The notes: a model not told the origin generated them from the letters alone. A DNA stretch of 64,000 nt from RGIG7213 sp045124505 (GCA_045124505.1 JBGVLZ010000123.1:1-64000), one strand, 5' to 3'. Counted from the stretch's first letter, positions 6,474 to 13,917 are shown. Numbers and translations are program-made.

Positions 6474-9230
6474 ATGAATAATATTTTTCGCAAACTGACA
6501 GCAATTTTGCTCGTGCTTACGTTTTTGGGCGTTCCTGTTTTTGCGGAAGAAGACACAAAGGCGCTTTATATTGCGCCTTTTGTTTCTTCCGAACAGCTTT
6601 CTTATACGTGCAGTACCGTTATTGACGATCTTGAAGATGATGTAAGTAAATGGACTGTGCAGGACGGTGAGATATCACAGTTTGATATTTTCGCCTGCGG
6701 TGCCTTTTCGGCATCTGTTTCGTGCGGGGAAAAGGTCACGGCTTACACCTCGTTTGAAAGTATGGATCTTTCATCATCATGCGGTGTTTCGGCTGTTTTC
6801 AAAAGCATGTCCGACAAAGACGTTGAAATTTCCTTTTCCGTCATTTCGGGGGAAAGTGTATACGAGGCGCATGGAGTTGTGCCGTCGGGGGCTTGGTACA
6901 CGGTCAGCATAGATATAAGAGAGATGAAGAGGAAGGACCGTGTTGACGGAATTTCCATAAGTGCAGACGGCGGATTTTTATTTGATTACGTTCACGCCTC
7001 GTCGGTTTACGCACCTGTCGGCTGTGTAAAAAATCTGACGGATGAATATACGGGCGACGGTGCTTCTGTAGACGTCGGCACCTCATCCATCACCCTTGAG
7101 TTCAACGGCAGAAACGGCGCTGTTGAGTCGGGGCGCATCGACCGTCTTTTAGACGGCAGTTGTGCGCTTTCCGTAACGCTTGACAACCGTGCGGAAGCTG
7201 ATGAAATGACGCTTTCATATTCGGAAACATTCGGAACGTATAGGAGCAAATTCACCGAAAGCTGTGATATGGAAAGCGGTATCGGTACGTATATCATACC
7301 GCTTGAGGGGATAGATCAAATAGAGGGCTTTATGCTCGAATTTGCATCAAAACCCGACGGTGAAATTGATATTTTAGATATTTCCATCGTACCGTACGGT
7401 GAGCGTGACAGTAAAGGCGAATGTTATTTCGACGGGGAAAATATCGTTATTTCCTACGAAAACAAGAAAATACCCGAGGACAGTGCGGTTTATCTTTACA
7501 GATCGCTTTTTGCGGAAGATGAAGGCACGGTGTATCTTGCGAATTTAAACGGCGAGGGTGTGTTTACCTTTCCCGTCATTGACGGCGGTAAAAACAATCT
7601 GCTTTATAAGTATGACGTGATGTATGAAAATGACGGAGAGCTTACGGAAGTGTACCGTAATATCACGGTGTCAAATCCCGAAGAATGTGCAGATGCGGGT
7701 GCATCGGTGCAGAGTACCGTTAAAAAAGGCGTATACGGTGAATTTTACAGGGGTGCGGGCACGGTCTTTTTGGAAATAGATCCGTATGCTTTTGTTTCGG
7801 ATTCCGAAACGAAATATTCGTACACGGTAGGGGATAAGACGTTTTATATCCATACGGATTCGGCGGAATATCTTGACAAAAGGGTGACGGGAATATCAAA
7901 TACGGGGGCTGCGGTCTACATCGTGTTGTCCCTTCCGATATCACAGTATGAGATAAAAAACGAAGAATTTGTATACAAATATTCGGCAGCTACGGGATAT
8001 ATATCATCAAGATATAACGGCGGCGAAAACGGCACGGTGAACGGCTTTGTAATAGGTAAAGGACTTTTTGCAGAGAGTGCATCACAGCTTGAATTTTTCA
8101 GGTGTGTTTTTGATACGGTCTACTTTTCTTCCGTGGCGGAAAATTCCAAATGCACCGCCGTGCTGTCACTTGACGGCGGAAAAGACGGTGGAAATTACGG
8201 CTTCGCAGCGGTCATGGCTGAGATGTGCCCGTATATTTCCGACGTTGCTGTTTTTACAGACAGCGCGGTAACGTGTCTTGATAATGCGCAGGGCTTTGAT
8301 ATGCGCACACTTATTTCTTCCCTTGAAAGCAAAACAAGCAGGGAAACGGGGCTGTTTGTGCATACATACGGCTACAGTGAGCCTTATGGAGGGCTTGTGC
8401 GTGATTTTTACAGTCTTTATGAAAATACATCTTTTAAAAGTCTTTTGGTGAAATATGACGATGCTGTGAAAAGCGGTGCGGTGTTTGAGTATATGGATAC
8501 TGCAGACAGTAAAAAATACACAGGCGCATTGTGCGGTGAATTTGGGATAGGCTCATGGGACGAGCTTTGCGACACTGCACTGTTTTCCGAAAATATCAGG
8601 GAAAATGCCGTCGGATATCTTTCCTACAGTGCGGATATGACAGGCAGAGATAAGATATTTGACAGCAAAGAGGGCGGAAAATGGCTTAAAGGAGTCGGAT
8701 GTACTTCGCTGTCGGCTGATGAAAAATATATTATGGCATCGCTTGACAACAGGCAGACGGGATGCGGATACGTTGTTTTTGTTCCGGACAGTGCGCCGAC
8801 GCTCCAAAAAAGGACGGTAAGCGTGAAGCTGAAGGCAGATTATCTGAAAGAGGATGAGGATGCCGAGGTATTTTTGTGCGCCGTGTACGGGGAAAGGATC
8901 GTATACAGTGTAGTTGATATAAAGGCGGATACGGATACAGTTATAAGCTTTGACGTTAGCAACGTCAGACGTGCGGAAAAATTCGTCATCGGTATAAGCG
9001 GCGGCACTACGCCGAGACTTTGTATCTCAGAGGGATATATTTCCCGTGAAAAGGGTGAGGATATTGATGATGGCGAGATTACGGACGGTCTTCAGACTGA
9101 AAGTGTAAACGGCGGTACGGGCACGGACAATAAAAATATAACGATTCTTTTGAGTGCAGTGCTTTCAATTCTCGGTATATTCGGTTTAACGGGTGCTGTT
9201 ATGTATCTTCTGAATAAGAAAAAGGAATAA
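6474..9230 (+). CDS. Large membrane-anchored surface protein, unknown function
   Basis: A protein of 918 residues. An N-terminal signal peptide (FRKLTAILLVLTFLGVPVFA, cut before EED) and a C-terminal membrane helix (ILLSAVLSILGIFGLTGAVM) followed by NKKKE anchor it on the outside of the cell. There is no LPxTG sorting signal. The body is acidic and rich in beta-strands. Residues ~35-300 look like tandem beta-sandwich (carbohydrate-binding-like) modules (DLEDDVSKWTV; SFESMDLSS). A middle region (~550-700) is more mixed alpha/beta. No catalytic motif was recognised. RBS AAAGGA precedes ATG 6474. The close spacing to the glycosyltransferase suggests one transcript. Confidence 0.75.
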   Translation: MNNIFRKLTAILLVLTFLGVPVFAEEDTKALYIAPFVSSEQLSYTCSTVIDDLEDDVSKWTVQDGEISQFDIFACGAFSASVSCGEKVTAYTSFESMDLSSSCGVSAVFKSMSDKDVEISFSVISGESVYEAHGVVPSGAWYTVSIDIREMKRKDRVDGISISADGGFLFDYVHASSVYAPVGCVKNLTDEYTGDGASVDVGTSSITLEFNGRNGAVESGRIDRLLDGSCALSVTLDNRAEADEMTLSYSETFGTYRSKFTESCDMESGIGTYIIPLEGIDQIEGFMLEFASKPDGEIDILDISIVPYGERDSKGECYFDGENIVISYENKKIPEDSAVYLYRSLFAEDEGTVYLANLNGEGVFTFPVIDGGKNNLLYKYDVMYENDGELTEVYRNITVSNPEECADAGASVQSTVKKGVYGEFYRGAGTVFLEIDPYAFVSDSETKYSYTVGDKTFYIHTDSAEYLDKRVTGISNTGAAVYIVLSLPISQYEIKNEEFVYKYSAATGYISSRYNGGENGTVNGFVIGKGLFAESASQLEFFRCVFDTVYFSSVAENSKCTAVLSLDGGKDGGNYGFAAVMAEMCPYISDVAVFTDSAVTCLDNAQGFDMRTLISSLESKTSRETGLFVHTYGYSEPYGGLVRDFYSLYENTSFKSLLVKYDDAVKSGAVFEYMDTADSKKYTGALCGEFGIGSWDELCDTALFSENIRENAVGYLSYSADMTGRDKIFDSKEGGKWLKGVGCTSLSADEKYIMASLDNRQTGCGYVVFVPDSAPTLQKRTVSVKLKADYLKEDEDAEVFLCAVYGERIVYSVVDIKADTDTVISFDVSNVRRAEKFVIGISGGTTPRLCISEGYISREKGEDIDDGEITDGLQTESVNGGTGTDNKNITILLSAVLSILGIFGLTGAVMYLLNKKKE

Positions 9231-9275
9231 AAACGTGCAAAAAAGGGGCAGATACAGCCTCTTTTTTCGTTTTGC
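9230..9275 (+). terminator. Terminator after the surface protein gene
   Basis: AAAAAAGGGGC and GCCTCTTTTTT pair around AGATACA, extended by AAAACG/CGTTTT. It separates the surface-protein transcript from the tRNA operon. Confidence 0.8.
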
Positions 9276-9316
9276 AAAAAAATACGAAAAAAAATAAAAA
9301 AAATTCAAAAAAGGGG

Positions 9317-9345
9317 TTGACAAATCGGAAAAAGTGTGCTATATT
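9317..9345 (+). promoter_or_regulatory. Promoter of the tRNA cluster
   Basis: TTGACA (9317-9322), a 17-bp spacer and TATATT (9340-9345), about 35 bp upstream of the first tRNA. Confidence 0.8.
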
Positions 9346-9388
9346 AATTAAGCCGTGCAGCGAGGGTAACTTGCGAGGCACACGGCAT

Positions 9389-9464
9389 GGGAGCATAGCT
9401 CAGCTGGGAGAGCATCTGCCTTACAAGCAGAGGGTCATAGGTTCGAGCCCTATTGTTCCCACCA
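9389..9464 (+). tRNA. tRNA-Val (TAC)
   Basis: Full cloverleaf with encoded CCA. The acceptor GGGAGCA pairs with TGTTCCC. The anticodon stem TCTGC/GCAGA holds the loop CTTACAA, giving anticodon TAC. The T-arm GGTTCGAGCCC is normal. First gene of a five-tRNA cluster. Confidence 0.95.
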
Positions 9465-9468
9465 ATCC

Positions 9469-9545
9469 GGCCCGGTAGTTCAGTTGGTTAGAACGCTAGC
9501 CTGTCACGCTAGAGGTCAGGGGTTCGAGTCCCCTTCGGGTCGCCA
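9469..9545 (+). tRNA. tRNA-Asp (GTC)
   Basis: Full cloverleaf with encoded CCA. The acceptor GGCCCGG pairs with TCGGGTC, with discriminator G. The anticodon stem CTAGC/GCTAG holds the loop CTGTCAC, anticodon GTC. Confidence 0.95.
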
Positions 9546-9549
9546 ATTT

Positions 9550-9625
<76 letters not shown>

Positions 9626-9657
9626 GCCTGTACTCACCACGAGCGCAGGCGAAATAT

Positions 9658-9733
9658 GCGGATTTAGCTCATTTGGTAGAGCGCGACCTTGCCAAGGTCG
9701 AGGTGGCGGGTTCGAGCCCCGTAATCCGCTCCA
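9658..9733 (+). tRNA. tRNA-Gly (GCC)
   Basis: Full cloverleaf with encoded CCA. The acceptor GCGGATT pairs with AATCCGC. The anticodon stem CGACC/GGTCG holds the loop TTGCCAA, anticodon GCC. Confidence 0.95.
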
Positions 9734-9736
9734 CTT

Positions 9737-9774
9737 GAAAACGACAAAAATCAAATCTGATTTTTGTCGTTTTC
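9737..9774. terminator. 17-bp perfect hairpin between tRNA-Gly and tRNA-Cys
   Basis: Arms 9737-9753 and 9758-9774 are perfectly complementary (GAAAACGACAAAAATCA) around AATC. The 3' arm is T-rich, so it may end or attenuate the Val-Asp-Phe-Gly transcript before tRNA-Cys. It could also be a processing signal. Confidence 0.6.
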
Positions 9775-9789
9775 TACTGAATTCAATAT

Positions 9790-9863
<74 letters not shown>

Positions 9864-9864
<1 letters not shown>

Positions 9865-9901
9865 AAAAGAGAAGCACTGCGATAGCAGTGCTTTTCTTTT
9901 T
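9864..9901 (+). terminator. Terminator after tRNA cluster
   Basis: AAGCACTGC/GCAGTGCTT around GATA, followed by TTCTTTTT. A related hairpin (AAGCACTT...AAGTGCTTTTT) recurs at 10864-10895, in both cases just before a TGAAGC array. Confidence 0.85.
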
Positions 9902-9904
9902 GGA

Positions 9905-10065
9905 AATGAAGCGCGCTGACGCGCATGAAAAATGAAGCAGGGCTTCGCCCTATGAAGCGAGCCTTCGGCTCACGGAGAGATTAGCGCGCTTCGCTTCACG
10001 CGAGCGCAGCGAGTGCTTCACGGCGCTGTGCGCCGCTTCATATCGGCGCACGCCGATGCTTCATT
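9905..10065. repeat. TGAAGC-linker palindrome array
   Basis: A series of 10-16-bp palindromes with TTCG-type centres (GCGCGCTGACGCGC, AGGGCTTCGCCCT, GAGCCTTCGGCTC, CGCTTCGCTTCACGCG-like, CGGCGCTGTGCGCCG, ATCGGCGCACGCCGAT) is separated by TGAAGC or its complement GCTTCA. The linker changes orientation about half-way, so the array is itself roughly palindromic. It lies between the tRNA terminator and the promoter of the first orphan gene. Confidence 0.85.
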
Positions 10066-10085
10066 CAAAATTCCCCCCTCGTGTA

Positions 10086-10130
10086 TTGAAAAACACCGAA
10101 AACTGTGATATAATGAAATCAGAAAGGCGG
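10086..10130 (+). promoter_or_regulatory. Promoter and leader of orphan gene 1
   Basis: TTGAAA (10086-10091), a 17-bp spacer and TATAAT (10109-10114), then the leader AAATCAGAAAGGCGGTG, which carries the ribosome binding site. The leader is repeated almost exactly before the gene at 11145, and in changed form before 11939 and 14291. Confidence 0.8.
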
Positions 10131-10138
10131 TGAAATGT

Positions 10139-10804
10139 ATGATTGTAACAACGAAAGAAGAAGTTTTTGCAATTATGGGCAAATATTACGGTAACGCCTA
10201 TTGGAGAGAAGCGGTAAAAAATGGGTATTCTCAAGAGCAGTTGCTTTTTGTATCTGAAATTCTTGATGAACTAAACGCCTTGGGATATAATTTTAGTAAT
10301 TTACAAAGACTAACAGACCACGAAGACATTCGCTTTGTTCCTATCGTTCTCAAATATATCCATCAAAACAAGGGGTGGGGTGGCTCGTTACTCTCTGCGT
10401 TTCATTGCCGCTCGTATTATGAATATACTCCTTGCTTGATTGAGTTATATAAAAACAACGAATTTGCTAAATACAAATGGGATATTGGAAGTGCACTCTT
10501 ATCGTGCAGACACAAAAAGTTTATTTCGCAATATCTTGAAATAGTCAATGATCCATCTTATGGTAATGAGCCTGATTTGATTATGGTAATTTTGTGCCAT
10601 TTCAAAGCAAAACAAGCATTTCCACGTTTATTAGAGCTTTATGAACGTTATCCCGATATTTGGCGATGGGATTTACTGAAATATGGTTGGTACTTTAAAG
10701 ACAAGAATATCATTCCATATATTGAACCCTATTTAACTTGTGATAATGGTGAGTATCGCAGTATGGCAAAAAAAGCTATGGGAAAGTTTTCTGATTCTCA
10801 ATAA
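10139..10804 (+). CDS. HEAT-like hypothetical protein (orphan island gene 1)
   Basis: A soluble protein of 221 residues, made of helices arranged like HEAT/Armadillo repeats (for example HEDIRFVPIVLKYIHQN, FISQYLEIVNDP, AFPRLLELYERYPD, IIPYIEPYLTCDNGEYRSMA). This build resembles leucine-rich-variant or PBS-type scaffold proteins; no enzyme motif is seen. ATG 10139 is chosen over GTG 10130 because AAAGGCGG at 10123-10130 gives an 8-nt spacer. It has its own promoter and no partner genes. Codon use looks more AT-rich than that of the housekeeping genes nearby. Confidence 0.7.
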   Translation: MIVTTKEEVFAIMGKYYGNAYWREAVKNGYSQEQLLFVSEILDELNALGYNFSNLQRLTDHEDIRFVPIVLKYIHQNKGWGGSLLSAFHCRSYYEYTPCLIELYKNNEFAKYKWDIGSALLSCRHKKFISQYLEIVNDPSYGNEPDLIMVILCHFKAKQAFPRLLELYERYPDIWRWDLLKYGWYFKDKNIIPYIEPYLTCDNGEYRSMAKKAMGKFSDSQ

Positions 10805-10833
10805 ATTGCACTGTTTACCAGTCAAAACATGAT

Positions 10834-10895
10834 GGCATCTTTTTTGTCAACGCACCTCAAAACAAAAAGCACTTCATAAGAAGTGCTTTTTGTTT
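10834..10895 (+). terminator. Shared 3' motif and terminator of orphan gene 1
   Basis: GGCATCTTTTTTGTCAAC (10834-10851) lies just past the stop; near copies follow the next two orphan genes (11664 and 12268). It is followed at 10864-10895 by the hairpin AAAAAGCACTT/AAGTGCTTTTT with TGTTTT. Confidence 0.65.
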
Positions 10896-10900
10896 TGGAA

Positions 10901-11080
10901 ATGAAGCGCGCTGATGCGCATGAAGCGAGTTGCAAAGCAACTCGTGAAGCAGGGCTTCGCCCAATGAAGCGTGGCTTCGCCACACGGAAAGGTAACTTCG
11001 CGCTTCGCTTCACGGCGCAACGCGCCGCTTCGTAGAAGCCGTAAGGCTTCTGCTTCATATTCGCGGAGCGAATGCTTCAT
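10901..11080. repeat. TGAAGC-linker palindrome array
   Basis: Same plan as 9905-10065, beginning with almost the same bases (ATGAAGCGCGCTGA) after a similar terminator. Its palindromes include GAGTTGCAAAGCAACTC, GTGGCTTCGCCAC, CGGCGCAACGCGCCG, AGAAGCCGTAAGGCTTCT and ATTCGCGGAGCGAAT, joined by TGAAGC/GCTTCA. The arms differ from the first array while the linker is kept. Confidence 0.85.
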
Positions 11081-11087
11081 TTTTCTC

Positions 11088-11134
11088 TTGCGATCCTCCC
11101 CAAAGTATGCTATAATAAAATCAGAAAGGCGGTG
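11088..11134 (+). promoter_or_regulatory. Promoter and leader of orphan gene 2
   Basis: TTGCGA (11088-11093), a 17-bp spacer and TATAAT (11111-11116), then AAATCAGAAAGGCGGTG as in orphan gene 1. Confidence 0.7.
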
Positions 11135-11144
11135 GGACGATATA

Positions 11145-11657
11145 ATGAGAAAAAGAAAATCAGATCCAATGCCGTTTAAGCTTGCTGTGTTTATGCTTGC
11201 AATTGGCGTCCTGCTTGGAAGCATATTTACTTTTGGCATGCAATATTGGAATAAAAACATACCGCGCGAGGATTGCAGAGCGGTTAAAACGCAGTTTCTT
11301 TCGTATGATGAAATATGGCACACCAAGCCAACCGTAAGCCTTGTAGAAATTGCGATCGATTGCACAGACGGAAACAGATATTTTATCGATGGTGTATCCA
11401 TTAATGAAGAACTTCGGAATCAATTGTCATCGCTGTCAAAAAATGATGATATTACGCTTTTGATTCACCCTAACAGCAACACTATTGTTGAATTTTCAAA
11501 CGGCCAAACCGTTTTATTGAATTTCGATGAAACGATCGGCAAGCTTGAGGGAGAATCCACCGGATTTCTTTTCTTGGGTATTTTTATGTATTTTTGCGCT
11601 TTAGTCGGACTGTATTATATGGTATATCATATAATCCGAAGAAAAACAAAGCGATAA
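11145..11657 (+). CDS. Two-helix membrane protein, hypothetical (orphan gene 2)
   Basis: A protein of 170 residues. A positively charged start (RKRKSDPMPFK) leads into a membrane helix (~11-33, LAVFMLAIGVLLGSIFTFGM). A ~95-residue extracytoplasmic domain follows, and a second helix (~140-163, FLFLGIFMYFCALVGLYYMV) ends in IIRRKTKR. The loop may form a small beta domain similar to DUF3592-type proteins (TVSLVEIAIDCTDGNRYFID; DITLLIHPNSN). ATG 11145 follows AAAGGCGGTG, about 10 nt away. Larger upstream extensions run through the palindrome array and are not believed. Function unknown. Confidence 0.7.
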   Translation: MRKRKSDPMPFKLAVFMLAIGVLLGSIFTFGMQYWNKNIPREDCRAVKTQFLSYDEIWHTKPTVSLVEIAIDCTDGNRYFIDGVSINEELRNQLSSLSKNDDITLLIHPNSNTIVEFSNGQTVLLNFDETIGKLEGESTGFLFLGIFMYFCALVGLYYMVYHIIRRKTKR

Positions 11658-11663
11658 TGCTGT

Positions 11664-11870
11664 GGCATCTTTTTTCAACTAAATCCGTCCGCAGTTGGCC
11701 TCGCCAACTGTTCGGACTGGGATAAATCCCGCTATCGTGGGATGAAATCACTTCGTGATGAAATCCGACTTCGTCGGGATAGGAGGGCGGATTTAATTTC
11801 ATCTGAGGCGGCACGCCGAAGATTTCATCCGAGCTCGCTCGGATTTCATCGCGCATCGCGCGATTTCATT
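11664..11870. repeat. Shared 3' motif plus GAAATC-linker palindrome array
   Basis: Starts with GGCATCTTTTTTCAAC, then palindromes such as CAGTTGGCctcGCCAACTG, GGGATAAATCCC, ATCACTTCGTGAT, CCGACTTCGTCGG, CCGAGCTCGCTCGG and CGCGCATCGCGCG, separated by GAAATC or GATTTC. The first ~115 bp are repeated at 12268-12383 with a few changes. This is the same construction as the TGAAGC arrays with another linker. Confidence 0.8.
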
Positions 11871-11885
11871 TTTCTTTTTAAAGTG

Positions 11886-11934
11886 TTGCAATCCACTATC
11901 CATATGTGCTATAATAAACTCAGAAAGGAGATGG
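11886..11934 (+). promoter_or_regulatory. Promoter and leader of orphan gene 3
   Basis: TTGCAA (11886-11891), an 18-bp spacer and TATAAT (11910-11915), then AAACTCAGAAAGGAGATGG, a variant of the orphan-gene leader. Confidence 0.65.
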
Positions 11935-11938
11935 AGAT

Positions 11939-12259
11939 ATGAGCAATAACCTTTTTTCTAAAGTAAACGGCAAACCAATTATTGTTGGTGATTTTCAAAT
12001 TGAGAACTATAACGAGAAACTGCATATAAAAATAACGTGTATTTCCGAGGACCAAAACGGTTATTTTATCGTCTGTGAAAATGCTTCTAAGTTAAAAATG
12101 TCGGAAATATCATATCCCTTCCAAATTTGCGGATTTGAAATATTAGATTACAGCTCACGCGGATATGGAAAAGATTCACGTTTCTTTGTCAACGATTATG
12201 AAGATGGAAGGCTCTCATTTTTCTGCGAAAATTTTGAAATTTTTGATGCCAACAGATAA
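11939..12259 (+). CDS. Small hypothetical protein (orphan gene 3)
   Basis: A soluble protein of 106 residues, rich in predicted beta-strands (KPIIVGDFQIENYNEKLHIK; FIVCENASKLKM; FQICGFEILDYSSRGYG). No signal peptide, membrane helix or known motif was recognised. AGAAAGGAGATGG gives a strong ribosome binding site before ATG 11939. Downstream is the conserved GACATCTTTTTTCAAC motif at 12268 and a second copy of the GAAATC array. Function unknown. Confidence 0.6.
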   Translation: MSNNLFSKVNGKPIIVGDFQIENYNEKLHIKITCISEDQNGYFIVCENASKLKMSEISYPFQICGFEILDYSSRGYGKDSRFFVNDYEDGRLSFFCENFEIFDANR

Positions 12260-12267
12260 AATCAAGC

Positions 12268-12402
12268 GACATCTTTTTTCAACTAAATCCGTCCGCAGTT
12301 GGCATCGCTAACTGTTCGGACTGGGATAAATCCCACTATCGTGGGATGAAATCACTTCGTGATGAAATCCGACTTCGTCGGGAGCTCCCTCCCGGAGGGA
12401 GC
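12268..12402. repeat. Second copy of shared 3' motif and GAAATC array
   Basis: Bases 12268-12383 copy 11664-11780 with only a few substitutions, including TCCGTCCGCAGTTGGC and ATCACTTCGTGATGAAATCC. The array then ends in a different palindrome (GCTCCCTCCCGGAGGGAGC) instead of the longer tail seen in the first copy. Confidence 0.8.
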
Positions 12403-12427
12403 CTCTGGACGCGCTCGTGCATCTTTA

Positions 12428-12500
12428 GGGGTATGGGCTTTGCCCTGTGCCTTTGTAATACAAAGGCGAAACTAGCGATAAAAATAGAAAGATAAATAAG
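12428..12500. repeat. Leader repeat L, copy 1
   Basis: About 73 bp including GGGCTTTGCCC and CTTTGTAATACAAAGG hairpins and GCGAAAC..GCGATAAA. A similar copy is at 13600-13674. Each copy ends just before the start region of a small gene (12523 and 13678). Confidence 0.7.
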
Positions 12501-12522
12501 AACTTGTAAAGCGGAGGGTGAC

Positions 12523-13059
12523 ATGAAGAAATTATTTGAATTGCAAACAAATTTAACTAACTATACATACCCTTTAACAAAAATAGTCGTGTCAATATTG
12601 ATTATACTTTTTAGTATTTTCAGAAAAAGTCTATTCGTTATATCTTCAAAACCTCTCAATTTTTTTATAACACTATTTTGCTTTGCAGCAAGTTTAGCTT
12701 CTATTTTGTGTATTTACATTTCCATCCCCGAATTGTTTTATGTTTGGAAAAACAAAAAAGCCAAACAAGAGAGAGTTGAATTTATAACAACTACTCCTTT
12801 CGACTTGGAACGAGTCATTAACCTCGTAAAAGAAAATGATATTATAGAATTTGAAATAAAATCAACGGGCGGGATCATAAAGGTTGGTTCAAGTTCGGAT
12901 TGCAAGGTGGGCGATTCTGTGTTTTTTGACAAGCGATTTTATATTGAAAAAAATGAGTTCTTAACAGCAGAAGAATTTGAAGCAAGTCTTTTACAATATG
13001 GTACAGATGGAAAAATAAATGTAATCGCCATTGATGGCGTAAAAGCAGAAAAGTGGTAA
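12523..13059 (+). CDS. Membrane protein with C-terminal soluble domain, hypothetical
   Basis: A protein of 178 residues. Two membrane helices lie near residues 19-38 (KIVVSILIILFSIFRKSLFV) and 46-70 (FFITLFCFAASLASILCIYI). A ~105-residue soluble domain follows (FEIKSTGGIIKVGSSSDCKV; FYIEKNEFLTAEEFEASLLQ). The second part is a small acidic alpha/beta unit that was not recognised. GCGGAGGGTG precedes ATG 12523. The strongly AT-rich coding sequence contrasts with neighbouring housekeeping genes and suggests acquisition. Confidence 0.65.
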   Translation: MKKLFELQTNLTNYTYPLTKIVVSILIILFSIFRKSLFVISSKPLNFFITLFCFAASLASILCIYISIPELFYVWKNKKAKQERVEFITTTPFDLERVINLVKENDIIEFEIKSTGGIIKVGSSSDCKVGDSVFFDKRFYIEKNEFLTAEEFEASLLQYGTDGKINVIAIDGVKAEKW

Positions 13060-13168
13060 TCCGAGTATAAATTGTCGAATTTCAATTTATCGAACAGAAT
13101 AAAACAAACTCCGGCGGATTTTCTGTCGGCGTTAATATTTGTTTACATCGTATCAAATTTTTTTATCC

Positions 13169-13233
13169 GTAGGGGCGATCATCGATCGCCCGCAACCATC
13201 CGCAAAAAACGGGCGACCAATGGTCGCCCCTAC
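13169..13233. repeat. Paired REP-like hairpins (BIME-like)
   Basis: One hairpin (13169-13191) begins GTAGGGGCGATC and a second (13211-13233) ends GGTCGCCCCTAC, so the two units face each other in inverted orientation. A GTAG tetranucleotide next to a GC-rich hairpin, in facing pairs, is the hallmark of REP/BIME elements mobilised by RAYT transposases. A RAYT remnant starts 44 bp downstream. Confidence 0.75.
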
Positions 13234-13276
13234 AATATCTCTGCCGATTTGTGTTATAATGATACGGGTGATGAAA

Positions 13277-13600
13277 ATGGATAACAAAAAAGAATTGCCA
13301 AAAAGAAAGCATCCGCGACTTGATCATTATGATTATAGCACCGCAGGTGCATATTTTGTTACGATATGTACTCAAAACAGAATGTGCATACTATCTCGCC
13401 CTACGATCATGGATGCGATCTGTGCATATAAATCACTGACAACAAGAGAATGTAAAAAAGTTGGAAAGGCTGAAAAATTATTCCAAACATCTTTTTATGA
13501 ACATGTAATTCGCGGCCGCGAGGATTATGAGGAAATCGTAAAATATATTCACGAAAATCCAATGCGCTGGTACTATGACGAATTATACGCCGAAGAATAG
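13277..13600 (+). pseudogene. REP-associated tyrosine transposase (RAYT), internally deleted
   Basis: A frame of 107 residues. The N-terminus (LPKRKHPRLDHYDYSTAGAY followed by FVTICTQNRMCILS) and C-terminus (YKSLTTRECKK; LFQTSFYEHVIRGREDYEEI; YIHENPMRW) match Y1-type REP-associated transposases of the IS200 superfamily. Intact members are about 160-200 residues. The middle, with the MPNHxH (HUH) metal-binding motif, is missing; the frame jumps from CILS to IMDAICAYKS. The catalytic Tyr region may survive in the C-terminal block, but no active site is possible without HUH. The junction contains TCGCCCTAC, the REP edge motif. ATG 13271 is an alternative start. Confidence 0.8.
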
Positions 13601-13674
13601 GGGCATGGGTTTTGCCCTTGACTTTGTAATACAAAGGCGAAACCGGTGATAAACTACCGAATAGAGGTAAATAA
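13600..13674. repeat. Leader repeat L, copy 2
   Basis: Matches 12428-12500 (GGGTTTTGCCC, CTTTGTAATACAAAGGCGAA, GGTGATAAA). It lies directly after the RAYT remnant and before the gene at 13678. Confidence 0.7.
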
Positions 13675-13677
13675 GTA

Positions 13678-13908
13678 ATGAAAATGTGGAAAGAAAAAAC
13701 TTGGCAATATGAAATGACCGGAATCGACGGAAATACAATTTTATTTGGAGTAAACATTTTTGATTATCAGTGGAGTTTTATAAAAAAAGAAATAGTGGAG
13801 AATAAAACCATTGATATTTATTCTGTAAAAATTGACGATTTAGAATATTTTTTTGGTGCTTTGGAAGCAAGCAATTGTGTATGGGACTTCTATCTTTTTA
13901 AGTATTAA
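13678..13908 (+). CDS. Small hypothetical protein
   Basis: A protein of 76 residues (KMWKEKTWQYEMTGIDGNTI; DDLEYFFGALEASNCVWDFY). It is acidic and aromatic-rich with alternating strands. No known domain was recognised, and no signal peptide or membrane helix. AGAGG at 13663-13667 lies 10 nt before ATG 13678, and a good terminator follows at 13918. It could be an immunity- or inhibitor-sized protein, but nothing in the sequence proves this. Confidence 0.55.
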   Translation: MKMWKEKTWQYEMTGIDGNTILFGVNIFDYQWSFIKKEIVENKTIDIYSVKIDDLEYFFGALEASNCVWDFYLFKY

Positions 13909-13917
13909 AATCAAAAT

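Noticed and set aside
9905..11080. Possible CRISPR array
   Set aside because: The repeated unit is a six-base linker with self-complementary segments of varying length between; spacers are not unique and unstructured, and no cas gene is nearby.
11584..11942. Open frames of 66 and 90 codons in the GAAATC array
   Set aside because: They arise from the in-frame palindromic repeats and have no ribosome binding site.
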